NCBI GenBank assembly: GCA_003525885.1
Contig: DQIG01000310.1
Span: 1-23,586 of the forward strand
Direction of reading: 5' to 3'
From: Stenotrophomonas sp.
GTDB lineage: Bacteria > Pseudomonadota > Gammaproteobacteria > Xanthomonadales > Xanthomonadaceae
DNA: 23,586 nt
Part shown: positions 7,659 through 15,027 of the stretch, piece after piece
How positions within the stretch are numbered: position 1 is the first letter of the stretch
Layout: every line of letters begins with the position of its first letter
Position numbers and translations under genes: made by a program
The notes under the pieces: generated by a model
What the model was told of the DNA's origin: nothing
The model's database searches: none
Seen by the model: only the letters and a program-made list of their open reading frames with translations

Positions 7659-7686
7659 ATTATAGGGGCTTTTCAGAGGCCGTCAA
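7659..7686 (-). promoter_or_regulatory. Sigma-70 promoter of tRNA-Val
   Basis: On the minus strand there is TTGACG (7681-7686), a 16-bp spacer and a perfect TATAAT (7659-7664). The predicted start is about 13 bases before the mature tRNA 5' end. This is the closest match to a consensus promoter in the window. Confidence 0.88.
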
Positions 7687-7726
7687 CAGTTTTTCACATT
7701 CGTGTTCACGCGTGTTTCGAGGTCGC

Positions 7727-7749
7727 CGCCGGGCATGGCCCGGCGCTAC
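7727..7749 (-). repeat. GTAG/SMAG-type REP element
   Basis: The stem CGCCGGGC (7727-7734) / GCCCGGCG (7738-7745) with loop ATG is followed by CTAC, so on the minus strand it reads GTAG then the hairpin. It begins five bases after the pilZ stop codon and is well placed to define or protect the 3' end of the long fab-pilZ transcript. Confidence 0.75.
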
Positions 7750-7754
7750 CGGAA

Positions 7755-8108
7755 TCACATCGTATGGGTCGGCTTGTCCGAGCCGGTCAGGCCGGCCAGC
7801 AGGGTCTCGATCTTGTGGCGCACGCCCTCGCCTTCGGCACCGTCGGCCAGCTGCACGCCGATACCGGCGGTGCGGTTGCCCTGCGCGCCGGCCGGGGTCA
7901 CCCAGATCACCTTGCCGGCCACCGGCAGGCGCTCGCTGGAATCGGGCAGGGTCAGCAGCAGGAACACCTCGTCGCCCAGGAAGTAGCGCTTGGGCGTGGG
8001 CACGAAGATGCCGCCATTTTTCACGAACGGCATGTACGCGCTGTACAGCGCGGCTTTGTCCTTCACTGCCAGGGACAGGATGCCCTGGCGGGCGTTGCTG
8101 GCACTCAT
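7755..8108 (-). CDS. pilZ: Type IV pilus PilZ protein
   Basis: The protein has 117 residues from the ATG at 8108, which overlaps the holB stop as ATGA and is preceded by AAGGGGAAATCG. The sequence (ARQGILSLAVKDKAALYSAYMPFVKNGG, broken here as two runs: ARQGILSLAVKD and AALYSAYMPFVKNGG) with FVPTPKRYFLGDEVFLLLTL and VAGKVIWVTP is typical of the pilus-assembly PilZ of Pseudomonas and Xanthomonas. The c-di-GMP ligands of canonical PilZ domains are missing: there is no N-terminal RxxxR, and the D/NxSxxG position reads NRTAGIG. In Xanthomonas this class does not bind c-di-GMP itself but bridges the PilB ATPase and the EAL protein FimX to allow pilus extension. The position after holB is the usual one in these genomes. 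It is the last gene of the long minus-strand cluster. Confidence 0.93.
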   Translation of the reverse strand: MSASNARQGILSLAVKDKAALYSAYMPFVKNGGIFVPTPKRYFLGDEVFLLLTLPDSSERLPVAGKVIWVTPAGAQGNRTAGIGVQLADGAEGEGVRHKIETLLAGLTGSDKPTHTM

Positions 8109-9061
8109 CGATTTCCCCTTGCGGCAGGCCGCTCGTTCACCTTGTTCCAGGCCAGCAGCAACTCGACCACCGCAAGGTCTGCACGCACCGTGGTGCGCAG
8201 CAGGTCGCGGGTGCGGTTGGCCGCATCGAACCAAGCTGCAAGCTTGTGCAATCGCTCCGGCGTGGTCAAGGCATCGGTGCTGGCCTGGGCCAGCGCCAGA
8301 TCGGCGGCAAAGCGCAGGCGCAGCGCCGCGTTGTCATCGGCGCACCACTTCTGCGCCAGCTCCACCGCGCCGGTCTTGCCGGCGGCCAGCTGCTCCAGCT
8401 CGCGGCCTACTTCACGGCGCAGGCTCAGGCCGTCTTCGCGCAGCCAGTTGTCGGCCTGGCCGGGGTGGCCGCGCGCCGCGTCCAGCGCTTCGCGCGCCGA
8501 AGCTTCGCTGTGGCCCTGCTGCTGCAGCCAGGCCAGTGCTTCGTGCTGCGGCGGCAGCTTGAATTCCAGGCGCTGGCAACGGCTGCGGATGGTCTGCGGC
8601 AGGCGTGCCGGGTCGCTGCTGATCAGCCACAGGTAGCGGCCGGGCTGCGGCTCTTCCAGCGTCTTCAGCAGTGCATTGGCCGCCGAGCGGTTGATCGCAT
8701 CGGCCGGGTCGACGATCACCACCTGCGCCACGCCGTACTGCGGGGTCAGCGCCAGTTTGTTGGTGATCTCGCGCACCTGCTCGATCACGATCTCGGTGCG
8801 CAGCTTGTCGCCGCTCTTGTTCGGAATGAAGCTGACCAGCTGCAGGTCCGGATGGGTGCCGGCGGCGATCAGCTGGCGCGTGCGCGTGGCATGGGCGGCA
8901 TCGCCGCGCGCCAGCACGTGGTCGGCCAAGGCCAGCGCCACCTCATGCTTGCCCAGCCCGGCCGGGCCGCAGATCAGCAGGCCATGGCCCAGCCGGTCTG
9001 CATCAAGCGCGGCAACCGTCTGTTCGAACGCGCGCTGCTGCCAGGGCGAAAACGTGCTCAT
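8105..9061 (-). CDS. holB: DNA polymerase III subunit delta'
   Basis: The protein has 318 residues from the ATG at 9061, which overlaps the tmk stop as ATGA and follows GGGGAGGGCGC. It is the delta' subunit of the clamp-loader complex, which helps load the beta sliding clamp at replication. The N-terminal AAA+ part contains GHGLLICGPAGLGKHE (P-loop-like), AGTHPDL, and NALLKTLEEPQPGRYLWLISSDPARLPQTIRSRC, which are strongly conserved in HolB; the C-terminal helical collar follows. E. coli delta' carries a four-cysteine zinc module between the P-loop and the AGTHPD motif. Here that stretch (ARGDAAHATRTRQLI) has no cysteine, so the zinc site is absent. Order tmk-holB is conserved across gammaproteobacteria. 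Confidence 0.95.
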   Translation of the reverse strand: MSTFSPWQQRAFEQTVAALDADRLGHGLLICGPAGLGKHEVALALADHVLARGDAAHATRTRQLIAAGTHPDLQLVSFIPNKSGDKLRTEIVIEQVREITNKLALTPQYGVAQVVIVDPADAINRSAANALLKTLEEPQPGRYLWLISSDPARLPQTIRSRCQRLEFKLPPQHEALAWLQQQGHSEASAREALDAARGHPGQADNWLREDGLSLRREVGRELEQLAAGKTGAVELAQKWCADDNAALRLRFAADLALAQASTDALTTPERLHKLAAWFDAANRTRDLLRTTVRADLAVVELLLAWNKVNERPAARGNR

Positions 9062-9723
9062 GCGCCCTCCCCGTCCTGCAGCCAGCGCTCGACACGCGCG
9101 ACCACATCGGCCGCCACGCGTTCCTGCACCTGGCCGGCGTCGATCAGCGCGAAGCGCTGTGGGTCCTGCTGTGCGCGGCTGCGGAACACGGCGCGCACGC
9201 GCTGGAAGAAATCATCCTGTTCGCTCTCGATGCGATCCGGCCACAGGTCACGGCCATTCGCGCGGGCGCGCCCCACCGCCACATCCACATCCAGCAGCAG
9301 GGTCAGGCCCGGCAGCAGGCCGACCGCGCGGCGCTCCAGGTCGGCAATCCACTGTGGGTCGAGGCCACGGCCACCGCCCTGGTAGGCGTAGCTGGAATCG
9401 GTGAAGCGATCACTCAGCACATAGGCGCCGCGCTGCAGCGCCGGCCGGATCACCTGCCGCACATGCTGCGCGCGCGCGGCGAACACCAGCAGCAGCTCGG
9501 CTTCGGCGCTGAGCGGCTCGGCAGCGATTTCGGCATCAGGCTTCAGCACCAGGCCGCGGATGCGCTCGGCCAGCGGCGTTCCGCCCGGCTCGCGGGTCAG
9601 TACCACCTCATGGCCATGGCTGCGCAGGCAGTCACGGATGGCATTGATGGCGGTGGTCTTGCCCGCACCCTCGCCGCCTTCCAGGCTGACGAAACGCGGG
9701 TGGCGAAGCAGCGCGGGACTCAT
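9058..9723 (-). CDS. tmk: Thymidylate kinase
   Basis: The protein has 221 residues from the ATG at 9723, which overlaps the mltG stop as ATGA, with AAGGAG further upstream. It phosphorylates dTMP to dTDP with ATP in the cytosol. FVSLEGGEGAGKTT (P-loop near residues 16-23), LTREPGGTPLAERIRGL, YVLSDRFTDSSYAYQGGGRGL (the DR motif and thymidine-binding region) and the lid region (FFQRVRAVFRSRAQQDPQRF) are all present, and the length is normal. Coupled translation with mltG upstream and holB downstream is indicated by the overlaps. Confidence 0.97.
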   Translation of the reverse strand: MSPALLRHPRFVSLEGGEGAGKTTAINAIRDCLRSHGHEVVLTREPGGTPLAERIRGLVLKPDAEIAAEPLSAEAELLLVFAARAQHVRQVIRPALQRGAYVLSDRFTDSSYAYQGGGRGLDPQWIADLERRAVGLLPGLTLLLDVDVAVGRARANGRDLWPDRIESEQDDFFQRVRAVFRSRAQQDPQRFALIDAGQVQERVAADVVARVERWLQDGEGA

Positions 9724-10781
9724 TGCGCCGGGGTCTCCTTGGTACGTTGCTGGCGCAGCTGCTGCAGATAGCGGGCCACTGCGGCGTTGTGCTGGTCCAG
9801 GCTGGGCGAGAACACGTGCGCGCCACTGCCATCGCCGACGGCGACGAAGTACAGCGCGTCGCCCGACAGCGGCTGCGCGGCCGCCATCAGTGCATCGCGG
9901 CTGGGCATGGCGATCGGGGTCGGGGTCAGGCCCGCACGGGTATAGGTGTTGTAGGGCGTATCGGTGGTCAGGTCGCGGCGGCGGATGTTGCCGTCATACG
10001 CGGCACCGATGCCATAGATCACGGTCGGGTCGGTCTGCAGGCGCATGCCGATCTTCAGGCGGCGCATGAACACGCCGGCAATCTGCGGGCGCTCGCTGGC
10101 CAGCGCGGTTTCCTTCTCGATGATCGACGCCATCGTCAGCAGTTCGTAGGGCGTGTTGATCGGCAGGTCCGGCGCGCGGCTTTCCCAGGCTTCATCCAGT
10201 GCCTTTTCCATCGCGGCGTGGGCACGCTTGAGCACGTCCAGATCGCTGTCGCCGCGCTGGTAGACGTAGGTCTCCGGCAGGAAGCGGCCTTCCGGGTGCT
10301 GGCCCCCGAAGCCGAGGCGCTGCATCAATGCGGCGTCATCCAGCGTGTCGGTGGTGTGCAGCAGCGGTTCGGCGCGCTTCAGCGCGGCACGCAGCTGGCG
10401 GATGTTCCAGCCCTCGACAATGGTGACGCGGTGCTGCAGCACCTTGCCGGCGCGCATGCGCAGCAGCAGCTCGCGCGGGGTCAGCTCGCCGCTGAGCGCG
10501 TACTCGCCTACCTTCAGCTTGCCGGCGGCATCGAGCTGGCGCGCCAGCAGTTGCCACTGGGCATCCTGGCCCTCGTCCACGCCGGCATCGCGCAGCTTGC
10601 GCAGCACGCTGTTCATGCCATCGCCACTGGCGATGACCATGCTCTCGGCAGTCGGGGTGATCGGGGCATCGGCGAACCGGGTCTGCTGGTAGAAGAACCA
10701 CGCGCCCGCGCCGGCCACGACAGCGGCCAGCACCACCACCAGCGTTACCACGAACAGACACCCGCGCTTGGCTCCCGCCAT
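9720..10781 (-). CDS. mltG: Endolytic murein transglycosylase MltG (YceG)
   Basis: The protein has 353 residues from the ATG at 10781, preceded by AGAGGTAGTCC. A single N-terminal transmembrane helix (about residues 10-30) anchors it in the inner membrane, with the rest in the periplasm. It cuts nascent glycan strands and is thought to set strand length during peptidoglycan synthesis. A LysM-like region is followed by the YceG catalytic domain, with VEGWNIRQLRAAL, EGRFLPETYVY and MASIIEKETA; Glu222 in the last motif corresponds to the catalytic Glu218 of E. coli. LQTDPTVIYGIG and PYNTYTRAGLTPTPIAMP complete the signature. It overlaps tmk by the stop/start ATGA. Upstream, a repeat-bearing gap of 165 bp separates it from pabB. 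Confidence 0.96.
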   Translation of the reverse strand: MAGAKRGCLFVVTLVVVLAAVVAGAGAWFFYQQTRFADAPITPTAESMVIASGDGMNSVLRKLRDAGVDEGQDAQWQLLARQLDAAGKLKVGEYALSGELTPRELLLRMRAGKVLQHRVTIVEGWNIRQLRAALKRAEPLLHTTDTLDDAALMQRLGFGGQHPEGRFLPETYVYQRGDSDLDVLKRAHAAMEKALDEAWESRAPDLPINTPYELLTMASIIEKETALASERPQIAGVFMRRLKIGMRLQTDPTVIYGIGAAYDGNIRRRDLTTDTPYNTYTRAGLTPTPIAMPSRDALMAAAQPLSGDALYFVAVGDGSGAHVFSPSLDQHNAAVARYLQQLRQQRTKETPAQ

Positions 10782-10863
10782 GGACTACCTCTGAACTCGA
10801 TTCCGTCGTGCAGGATACCGTGCCGGTGGTGTGGGGTCATGACCGGGGTGGCGCAGGCACCCG

Positions 10864-10936
10864 GTAGTGCCGGCCGCTGGCCGGCAATCGCGTGGATCGT
10901 GGGTGCATGAGGTTGCCGGCCAGCGGCCGGCACTAC
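10864..10936. repeat. Inverted dimer of GTAG/SMAG-type REP elements
   Basis: Two 24-bp GTAG-headed units (10864-10887 and, reversed, 10913-10936) are perfect inverted copies separated by 25 bp. Each contains its own 8-bp stem TGCCGGCC / GGCCGGCA with a 3-base loop. The dimer sits between pabB, whose stop is 10 bases away, and mltG. It can fold either as two small hairpins or one long one. Confidence 0.88.
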
Positions 10937-10946
10937 CGGAATACGC

Positions 10947-12311
10947 CTAGCCCTGCTGGCCCAGCGCGCGCAGCAGGCCGCGGGCCTTTGCGCGGGTCTC
11001 GTCCAGCTCCTTGTCCGGGTCCGAATCGACCACGATGCCGGCGCCGGTGCGGAAGCTCACCTGGTGGCCATCCACTTCGGCGGTGCGGATCAGAATGTTC
11101 AGGTCCAGGTCGCCATCGCGGTTCAGCCAGCCGAACGCGCCGGTGTAGGCACCACGCGGCACCTGCTCCAGCTCGCTGATGATCTGCATGCAGCGCACCT
11201 TGGGGCAGCCGGTGATGGTGCCACCCGGGAACGTGGCGGCGATCACCTCGCCGGGCGTGACCTCCGGGCGCAGATGGCCGCTGACGTTGCTGACGATGTG
11301 GTGCACATGGGCGTAGCTCTCCACCGTCATCAGCTCATCGACCACCACAGTGCCGGGCAGGCAGATGCGGCCCAGGTCGTTGCGTTCCAGGTCGATCAGC
11401 ATCACGTGCTCGGCACGCTCCTTGGGGTGGCCGACCAGCTCCTGGATGCGCGCGGCATCATCGTCCCCCTCGAAGCGCGGACGCGTGCCGGCAATCGGAC
11501 GCGTCTGCGCATGGCCGGCATGTACCGACACCAGCCGCTCCGGCGAGGAGCTGACCACGTGGCGGCCATGCGCGCTGAACAGCCCGGCGAACGGTGCCGG
11601 GTTGGCGCGGCGCAGCTGCGCGTACAGCGCCTGCGGGCTGACCGGCGCGGCGAACTGCGCGCTCCAGCGCCGCGACAGGTTCACCTGGAACACGTCACCG
11701 GCACGCAGGTACTCGATCACCCGGCGCACACCATCGGTGAAGCGCTGCGGCGCGTCCTCGCCCACCGACTGCGGCGGCTGCCAGCCCTGCCCGGCTTTGG
11801 GCAGCGCCGTCGAGGCCAGTGCCACCAGCGCATCCAGCAACGCCTGCTCGCCGGCTTCGGCGATAACGAAGCTGGCATCGTTGTGATGGTCGTGCAGCAC
11901 CGCGGCCGGGCAGCGCAGCGCCAGTGCGGTCGGGCGACCGTCCTCGCGCGCACGCGCCGGCAGCACCGGTTCGATCTGGCTGGCCACTTCGTAATCCAGC
12001 ATCAACGCCCAGCCGCCGCGGAACGGCAGGCTGTGGCTGCCATCATGCGGCAGGCGTTCGCGCTGCCAGGCACGGTCCAGCACCTGCAGGAAGCTGCCAG
12101 CGTGCACCGCGTCGTGCTGGTCGCGCACCTGGCCATCGGCATCCAGCCGCAGGCCATCGCCCTGCGCGGCCAGCAGCAGGCTCCAGCGGCCCTGGGCGGT
12201 GCCCGAGGCGGTGGATTCCATCAGTAGCGGGAAGCGCGCCGGGTCGATCTGCTGCAAGGCCAGCAGATCGATCGGGTACGGCAGCGGGTGGATCAGCGGT
12301 GCGTGGGTCAT
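10947..12311 (-). CDS. pabB: Aminodeoxychorismate synthase component I
   Basis: The ATG at 12311 gives 454 residues; a longer in-frame start at 12365 adds a stretch without family features and is rejected, although neither has a strong ribosome site. With a glutamine amidotransferase (PabA), not in this window, PabB converts chorismate to 4-amino-4-deoxychorismate for folate. The chorismate-enzyme C-terminal domain is complete: FQVNLSRRW, SSSPERLVS, RPIAGTRPRFEG, HVMLIDLERNDLGR, FPGGTITGCPKVRCMQIISELE and LDLNILIRT. The TGCPKVRCMQII and YTGAFGWLNRDGDLDLNILIRT pattern favours PabB over TrpE. In the PIxGT motif the third residue is Ala274, where E. coli PabB has the catalytic Lys274, so the chemistry may differ. 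It follows fabF, where E. coli has pabC, and no PabC domain is fused. Confidence 0.88.
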   Translation of the reverse strand: MTHAPLIHPLPYPIDLLALQQIDPARFPLLMESTASGTAQGRWSLLLAAQGDGLRLDADGQVRDQHDAVHAGSFLQVLDRAWQRERLPHDGSHSLPFRGGWALMLDYEVASQIEPVLPARAREDGRPTALALRCPAAVLHDHHNDASFVIAEAGEQALLDALVALASTALPKAGQGWQPPQSVGEDAPQRFTDGVRRVIEYLRAGDVFQVNLSRRWSAQFAAPVSPQALYAQLRRANPAPFAGLFSAHGRHVVSSSPERLVSVHAGHAQTRPIAGTRPRFEGDDDAARIQELVGHPKERAEHVMLIDLERNDLGRICLPGTVVVDELMTVESYAHVHHIVSNVSGHLRPEVTPGEVIAATFPGGTITGCPKVRCMQIISELEQVPRGAYTGAFGWLNRDGDLDLNILIRTAEVDGHQVSFRTGAGIVVDSDPDKELDETRAKARGLLRALGQQG

Positions 12312-12343
12312 GGCAGCCAGTTCAGGGGGTTCAGATGCACGGA

Positions 12344-12361
12344 AGCCGCCTTGCGGCGGCT
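12344..12361 (-). other. Hairpin between fabF and pabB
   Basis: AGCCGCC (12344-12350) and GGCGGCT (12355-12361) pair around a TTGC loop in the 93-bp gap. No T run follows on the minus strand, so it is not a classical intrinsic terminator. It may modulate read-through or mRNA stability. Confidence 0.45.
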
Positions 12362-12404
12362 CCATGGAACGCGCAGTCGAGCACGGCCCGACGCTGCAAC
12401 TCGG

Positions 12405-13667
12405 TCAGACGCGCTTGAAGATCAGCGTGCCGTTGGTGCCGCCGAAGCCGAAACCATTCGACATCACCACATCGACCTTGGCCTGGCGTGCTTCGTTGGG
12501 CACGTAGTCCAGGTCGCAGCCTTCGCCCGGCTGCTGCAGGTTGATGGTCGGCGGAATGACGTTGTCCTGCAGCGCCATCACCGAGAAGATCGCTTCCACG
12601 CCGCCGGCAGCGCCCAGCAGGTGGCCGGTCATCGACTTGGTGGAGCTGACCATCATCTTGTAGGCGTGGTCGCCGAAGGCGGTCTTCATCGCCATGGTCT
12701 CGCCCAGGTCGCCCAGCGGCGTGGAGGTGCCGTGCGCGTTGAGGTAACCGACCTGTTCCGGGGTCACGCCGGCGTCCTTCATGGCCATGGCCATGCAGCG
12801 CGCGGCACCTTCGCCGTTCTCGCTCGGTGCGGTCATGTGGTACGCGTCGGAGCTGGCGCCGAAGCCGGCCAGTTCACAGTAGATCTTCGCGCCACGCGCC
12901 TTGGCGTGCTCGTACTCTTCCAGGATCAGGATGCCGGCGCCGTCGCCCAGCACGAAGCCGTCACGGTCCTTGTCCCACGGGCGCGAGGCCTGTTCCGGAG
13001 CGTCGTTGCGGGTGCTCATGGCCTTCATCGCGCAGAAGCCGCCCAGGGCGGTCGGCGACGAGCCACGCTCGGCACCACCGACCACCATCACGTCGGCATC
13101 GCCGTACTGGATCATGCGCATCGCGGTACCGATCGAGTGGTTCGAGGTCGCGCACGCCGACACCGCCGAGAACGACGGACCCTTCAGGCCGGTGATGATG
13201 CTCAGCTGGCCCGGCAGCATGTTGATGATGGTCTTGGGCACGTAGAAGGGCGAGATCTTCTTGCCCTCGTGGAACTCGATGGTCTGCTCTTCGATGCCGA
13301 GCAGGCCGCCGATGCCGGCGCCGACGATGGCGCCGATGCGCTCGGCATTGGCGTCGGTGATCTCCAGGCCCGAGTCGTGCAGGGCCATGAACGAGGCACC
13401 GAGGCCGTAATGGATGAACGGGTCCATCTTCTTGGCATCCTTGCCGCTGACCCGGAATCTGCCGAACAGTTCATTGTCGGCGGTGATGTCGAATCCCTTG
13501 ACCTCACCTGCAATCTTGGTGGTGAACCGATCCAGGTAGGCATCAGAAACGTTGGTCAGCGGACCGATGCCCGAACGACCATGGGTGATGCCTTCCCAGC
13601 TGCTGGCCAGATCATTGCCCAACGGCGAGACGATACCCAGGCCGGTTACGACGACGCGACGCTTCAT
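12405..13667 (-). CDS. fabF: Beta-ketoacyl-ACP synthase II
   Basis: The protein has 420 residues from the ATG at 13667 (MKRRVVVTGLG), preceded by CAGGAGAATCAGCA, a strong ribosome site. It elongates acyl-ACP by condensing it with malonyl-ACP in type II fatty-acid synthesis. The Cys-His-His triad is visible: Cys172 in VSACATSNHSIG, His312 in NAHGTSTPLGD and His349 in MTGHLLGAAG. The GFGFGGTN signature is at the C terminus. Length and motifs are normal. It follows acpP as in E. coli, separated by 143 bp that hold a GC hairpin which may lower its expression relative to acpP. Confidence 0.97.
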   Translation of the reverse strand: MKRRVVVTGLGIVSPLGNDLASSWEGITHGRSGIGPLTNVSDAYLDRFTTKIAGEVKGFDITADNELFGRFRVSGKDAKKMDPFIHYGLGASFMALHDSGLEITDANAERIGAIVGAGIGGLLGIEEQTIEFHEGKKISPFYVPKTIINMLPGQLSIITGLKGPSFSAVSACATSNHSIGTAMRMIQYGDADVMVVGGAERGSSPTALGGFCAMKAMSTRNDAPEQASRPWDKDRDGFVLGDGAGILILEEYEHAKARGAKIYCELAGFGASSDAYHMTAPSENGEGAARCMAMAMKDAGVTPEQVGYLNAHGTSTPLGDLGETMAMKTAFGDHAYKMMVSSTKSMTGHLLGAAGGVEAIFSVMALQDNVIPPTINLQQPGEGCDLDYVPNEARQAKVDVVMSNGFGFGGTNGTLIFKRV

Positions 13668-13737
13668 TGCTGATTCTCCTGACCCGGATGATTTCAACGG
13701 GCAACTCGGTTTGCTTCGGTGTGATGCTCAAACACAC

Positions 13738-13757
13738 GGGGCCGCAACAGCGGCCCC
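13738..13757 (-). terminator. GC-rich hairpin after acpP, possible attenuator
   Basis: GGGGCCGC (13738-13745) pairs perfectly with GCGGCCCC (13750-13757) over a 4-base loop, 53 bases beyond the acpP stop. On the minus strand it is followed by GTGTGTTTG, a weak T-containing tail. It probably acts as a partial terminator or 3' stabiliser that lets acpP be expressed above fabF. Confidence 0.55.
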
Positions 13758-13810
13758 ATGGGGTGCGGTGCGCGGCGAGCATGGGCCCGCGCGCGCACTG
13801 CCGTCTGACA

Positions 13811-14050
13811 TCAGGCCTTGACGTGGGCCTTGATGTAGTCGATGGCGGCCTGCACGGTGCTGATCTTCTCGGCTTCTTCGTCCGGGATCTCGCACTCGAA
13901 TTCTTCTTCCAGGGCCATCACCAGCTCAACGGTGTCCAGCGAGTCAGCGCCCAGGTCATCGACGAACGATGCGCTGTTGGTGACTTCTTCTTCCTTGACG
14001 CCAAGCTGTTCGACGACGATTTTCTTGACGCGTTCTTCGATGGTGCTCAT
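13811..14050 (-). CDS. acpP: Acyl carrier protein
   Basis: The protein has 79 residues from the ATG at 14050, preceded by CTGGAGCGAGATCCC. It carries growing acyl chains as thioesters on a 4'-phosphopantetheine arm and is the central cofactor protein of fatty-acid, lipid A and lipoate synthesis. MSTIEERVKKIVVEQLGV, then FVDDLGADSLDTVELVMALE, matches AcpP closely; Ser37 of the DSL motif is the prosthetic-group site. The protein is strongly acidic as expected (EEEFECEIPDEEAEKI). A codon-optimised look (mostly C/G-ending codons, Lys AAG) suits high expression. It is flanked by a 152-bp leader holding promoter-like sequence and a hairpin, and by a hairpin 3' of the gene. Confidence 0.98.
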   Translation of the reverse strand: MSTIEERVKKIVVEQLGVKEEEVTNSASFVDDLGADSLDTVELVMALEEEFECEIPDEEAEKISTVQAAIDYIKAHVKA

Positions 14051-14088
14051 GGGATCTCGCTCCAGATGGAGTTGTGGTTCAAAAGTGG

Positions 14089-14122
14089 TCGCCATCAATG
14101 GCGATGGCCGTGGGATAGTGTA
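14089..14122 (-). promoter_or_regulatory. Possible acpP promoter -10 and leader hairpin
   Basis: On the minus strand a TACACT hexamer (plus-strand 14117-14122) resembles a -10 box, with no good -35 box. It lies 66 bases before the acpP ATG. Just downstream, TCGCCAT / ATGGCGA (14089-14104) forms a short perfect hairpin in the would-be leader. The promoter call is weak; the unusually long gap before acpP supports some local control. Confidence 0.3.
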
Positions 14123-14202
14123 GTGGAAACCGGCGCGGCCTTGCATTGCAGCAAAAACCCTCGCAGATCAACCACTTGCGGCGCAATCCCTGCGCCCCTT
14201 GC

Positions 14203-14946
14203 TTACGGCATGTACATGCCACCGTTCACATGGAGGGTTTCGCCGGTGATGTAACCGGCAGCCGGACCGGCCAGGAAGGCCACCGCATGGGCGATGTCCT
14301 CCGGCGAACCCAGGCGTTCGAGGGCGATGTCGTTGATCAGCGCGGTACGCGCTTCTTCCGGCAACGCCTTGGTCATGTCGGTGTCGATGAAGCCAGGTGC
14401 GACAACATTGACGGTGACACCGCGCGAACCGATTTCCTTGGCCAGCGACTTGCTGAAGCCGATGATGCCGGCCTTGGCTGCGGCGTAGTTGGCCTGGCCG
14501 GCATTGCCGGTCACGCCCACCACCGATGCGATGTTGATGATGCGGCCCTTGCGCGCCTTCATCATGCCGCGCATCACCGCCTTGCTGGTGCGGAACACGC
14601 TGGTCAGGTTGGTGTCGATGATCGACGCCCAGTCCTCGTCCTTCATGCGCATCAGCAGGTTGTCGCGGGTAATGCCGGCGTTGTTGACCAGGATCGAGAT
14701 CGGGCCGAATTCCTTGGCGATGCCGTCCAGCACGCTGTCCAGCGCGGCGGCGTCGGTGACGTTCAGCGCGCGGCCGTGACCGCCGTGGGCGGCCAGGCGC
14801 TCACCGATCGCGGCAGCACCGGATTCAGTGGTGGCGGTACCGATGACGGTGGCGCCCTGGGCGGCCAGCAGATCGGCGATGGCGGCACCAATGCCACGGC
14901 TGGCGCCGGTGACCAATGCGATTTCACCCTGCAGGGGCTTGCTCAT
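14203..14946 (-). CDS. fabG: 3-oxoacyl-ACP reductase
   Basis: The protein has 247 residues from the ATG at 14946, preceded by TGAGGAAAACATC; an upstream in-frame start adds an unrelated stretch. It reduces 3-ketoacyl-ACP to 3-hydroxyacyl-ACP with NADPH. As a short-chain dehydrogenase it shows the nucleotide-binding TGASRGIG (residues 13-20), NNAG at 88-91 and the catalytic Ser141, Tyr154 and Lys158 (SVVGVTGNAGQANYAAAKAG). VNVVAPGFIDTDM and the C-terminal HVNGGMYM are typical of true FabG. It lies between fabD and acpP as in E. coli, 81 bp after fabD. Confidence 0.97.
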   Translation of the reverse strand: MSKPLQGEIALVTGASRGIGAAIADLLAAQGATVIGTATTESGAAAIGERLAAHGGHGRALNVTDAAALDSVLDGIAKEFGPISILVNNAGITRDNLLMRMKDEDWASIIDTNLTSVFRTSKAVMRGMMKARKGRIINIASVVGVTGNAGQANYAAAKAGIIGFSKSLAKEIGSRGVTVNVVAPGFIDTDMTKALPEEARTALINDIALERLGSPEDIAHAVAFLAGPAAGYITGETLHVNGGMYMP

Positions 14947-14983
14947 GATGTTTTCCTCAGGCTGGGGCGGCCGCCGCACCCGT

Positions 14984-14998
14984 GCCGCTTGCAGCGGC
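14984..14998 (-). other. Short hairpin between fabD and fabG
   Basis: GCCGCT (14984-14989) and AGCGGC (14993-14998) pair over a TGC loop within the 81-bp gap. It is small and its role is unknown; it may be a processing or stability element. Confidence 0.3.
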
Positions 14999-15027
14999 CA
15001 CCGGTACGGTCGGCAGGAACAGGGGGA

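Noticed and set aside
10947..12311. Calling the chorismate enzyme anthranilate synthase (trpE) because of PIAGT
   Set aside because: TGCPKVRCMQII, LNRDGDLDLNILIRT and the position beside fabF and mltG fit PabB better; the Ala is recorded as a finding instead.
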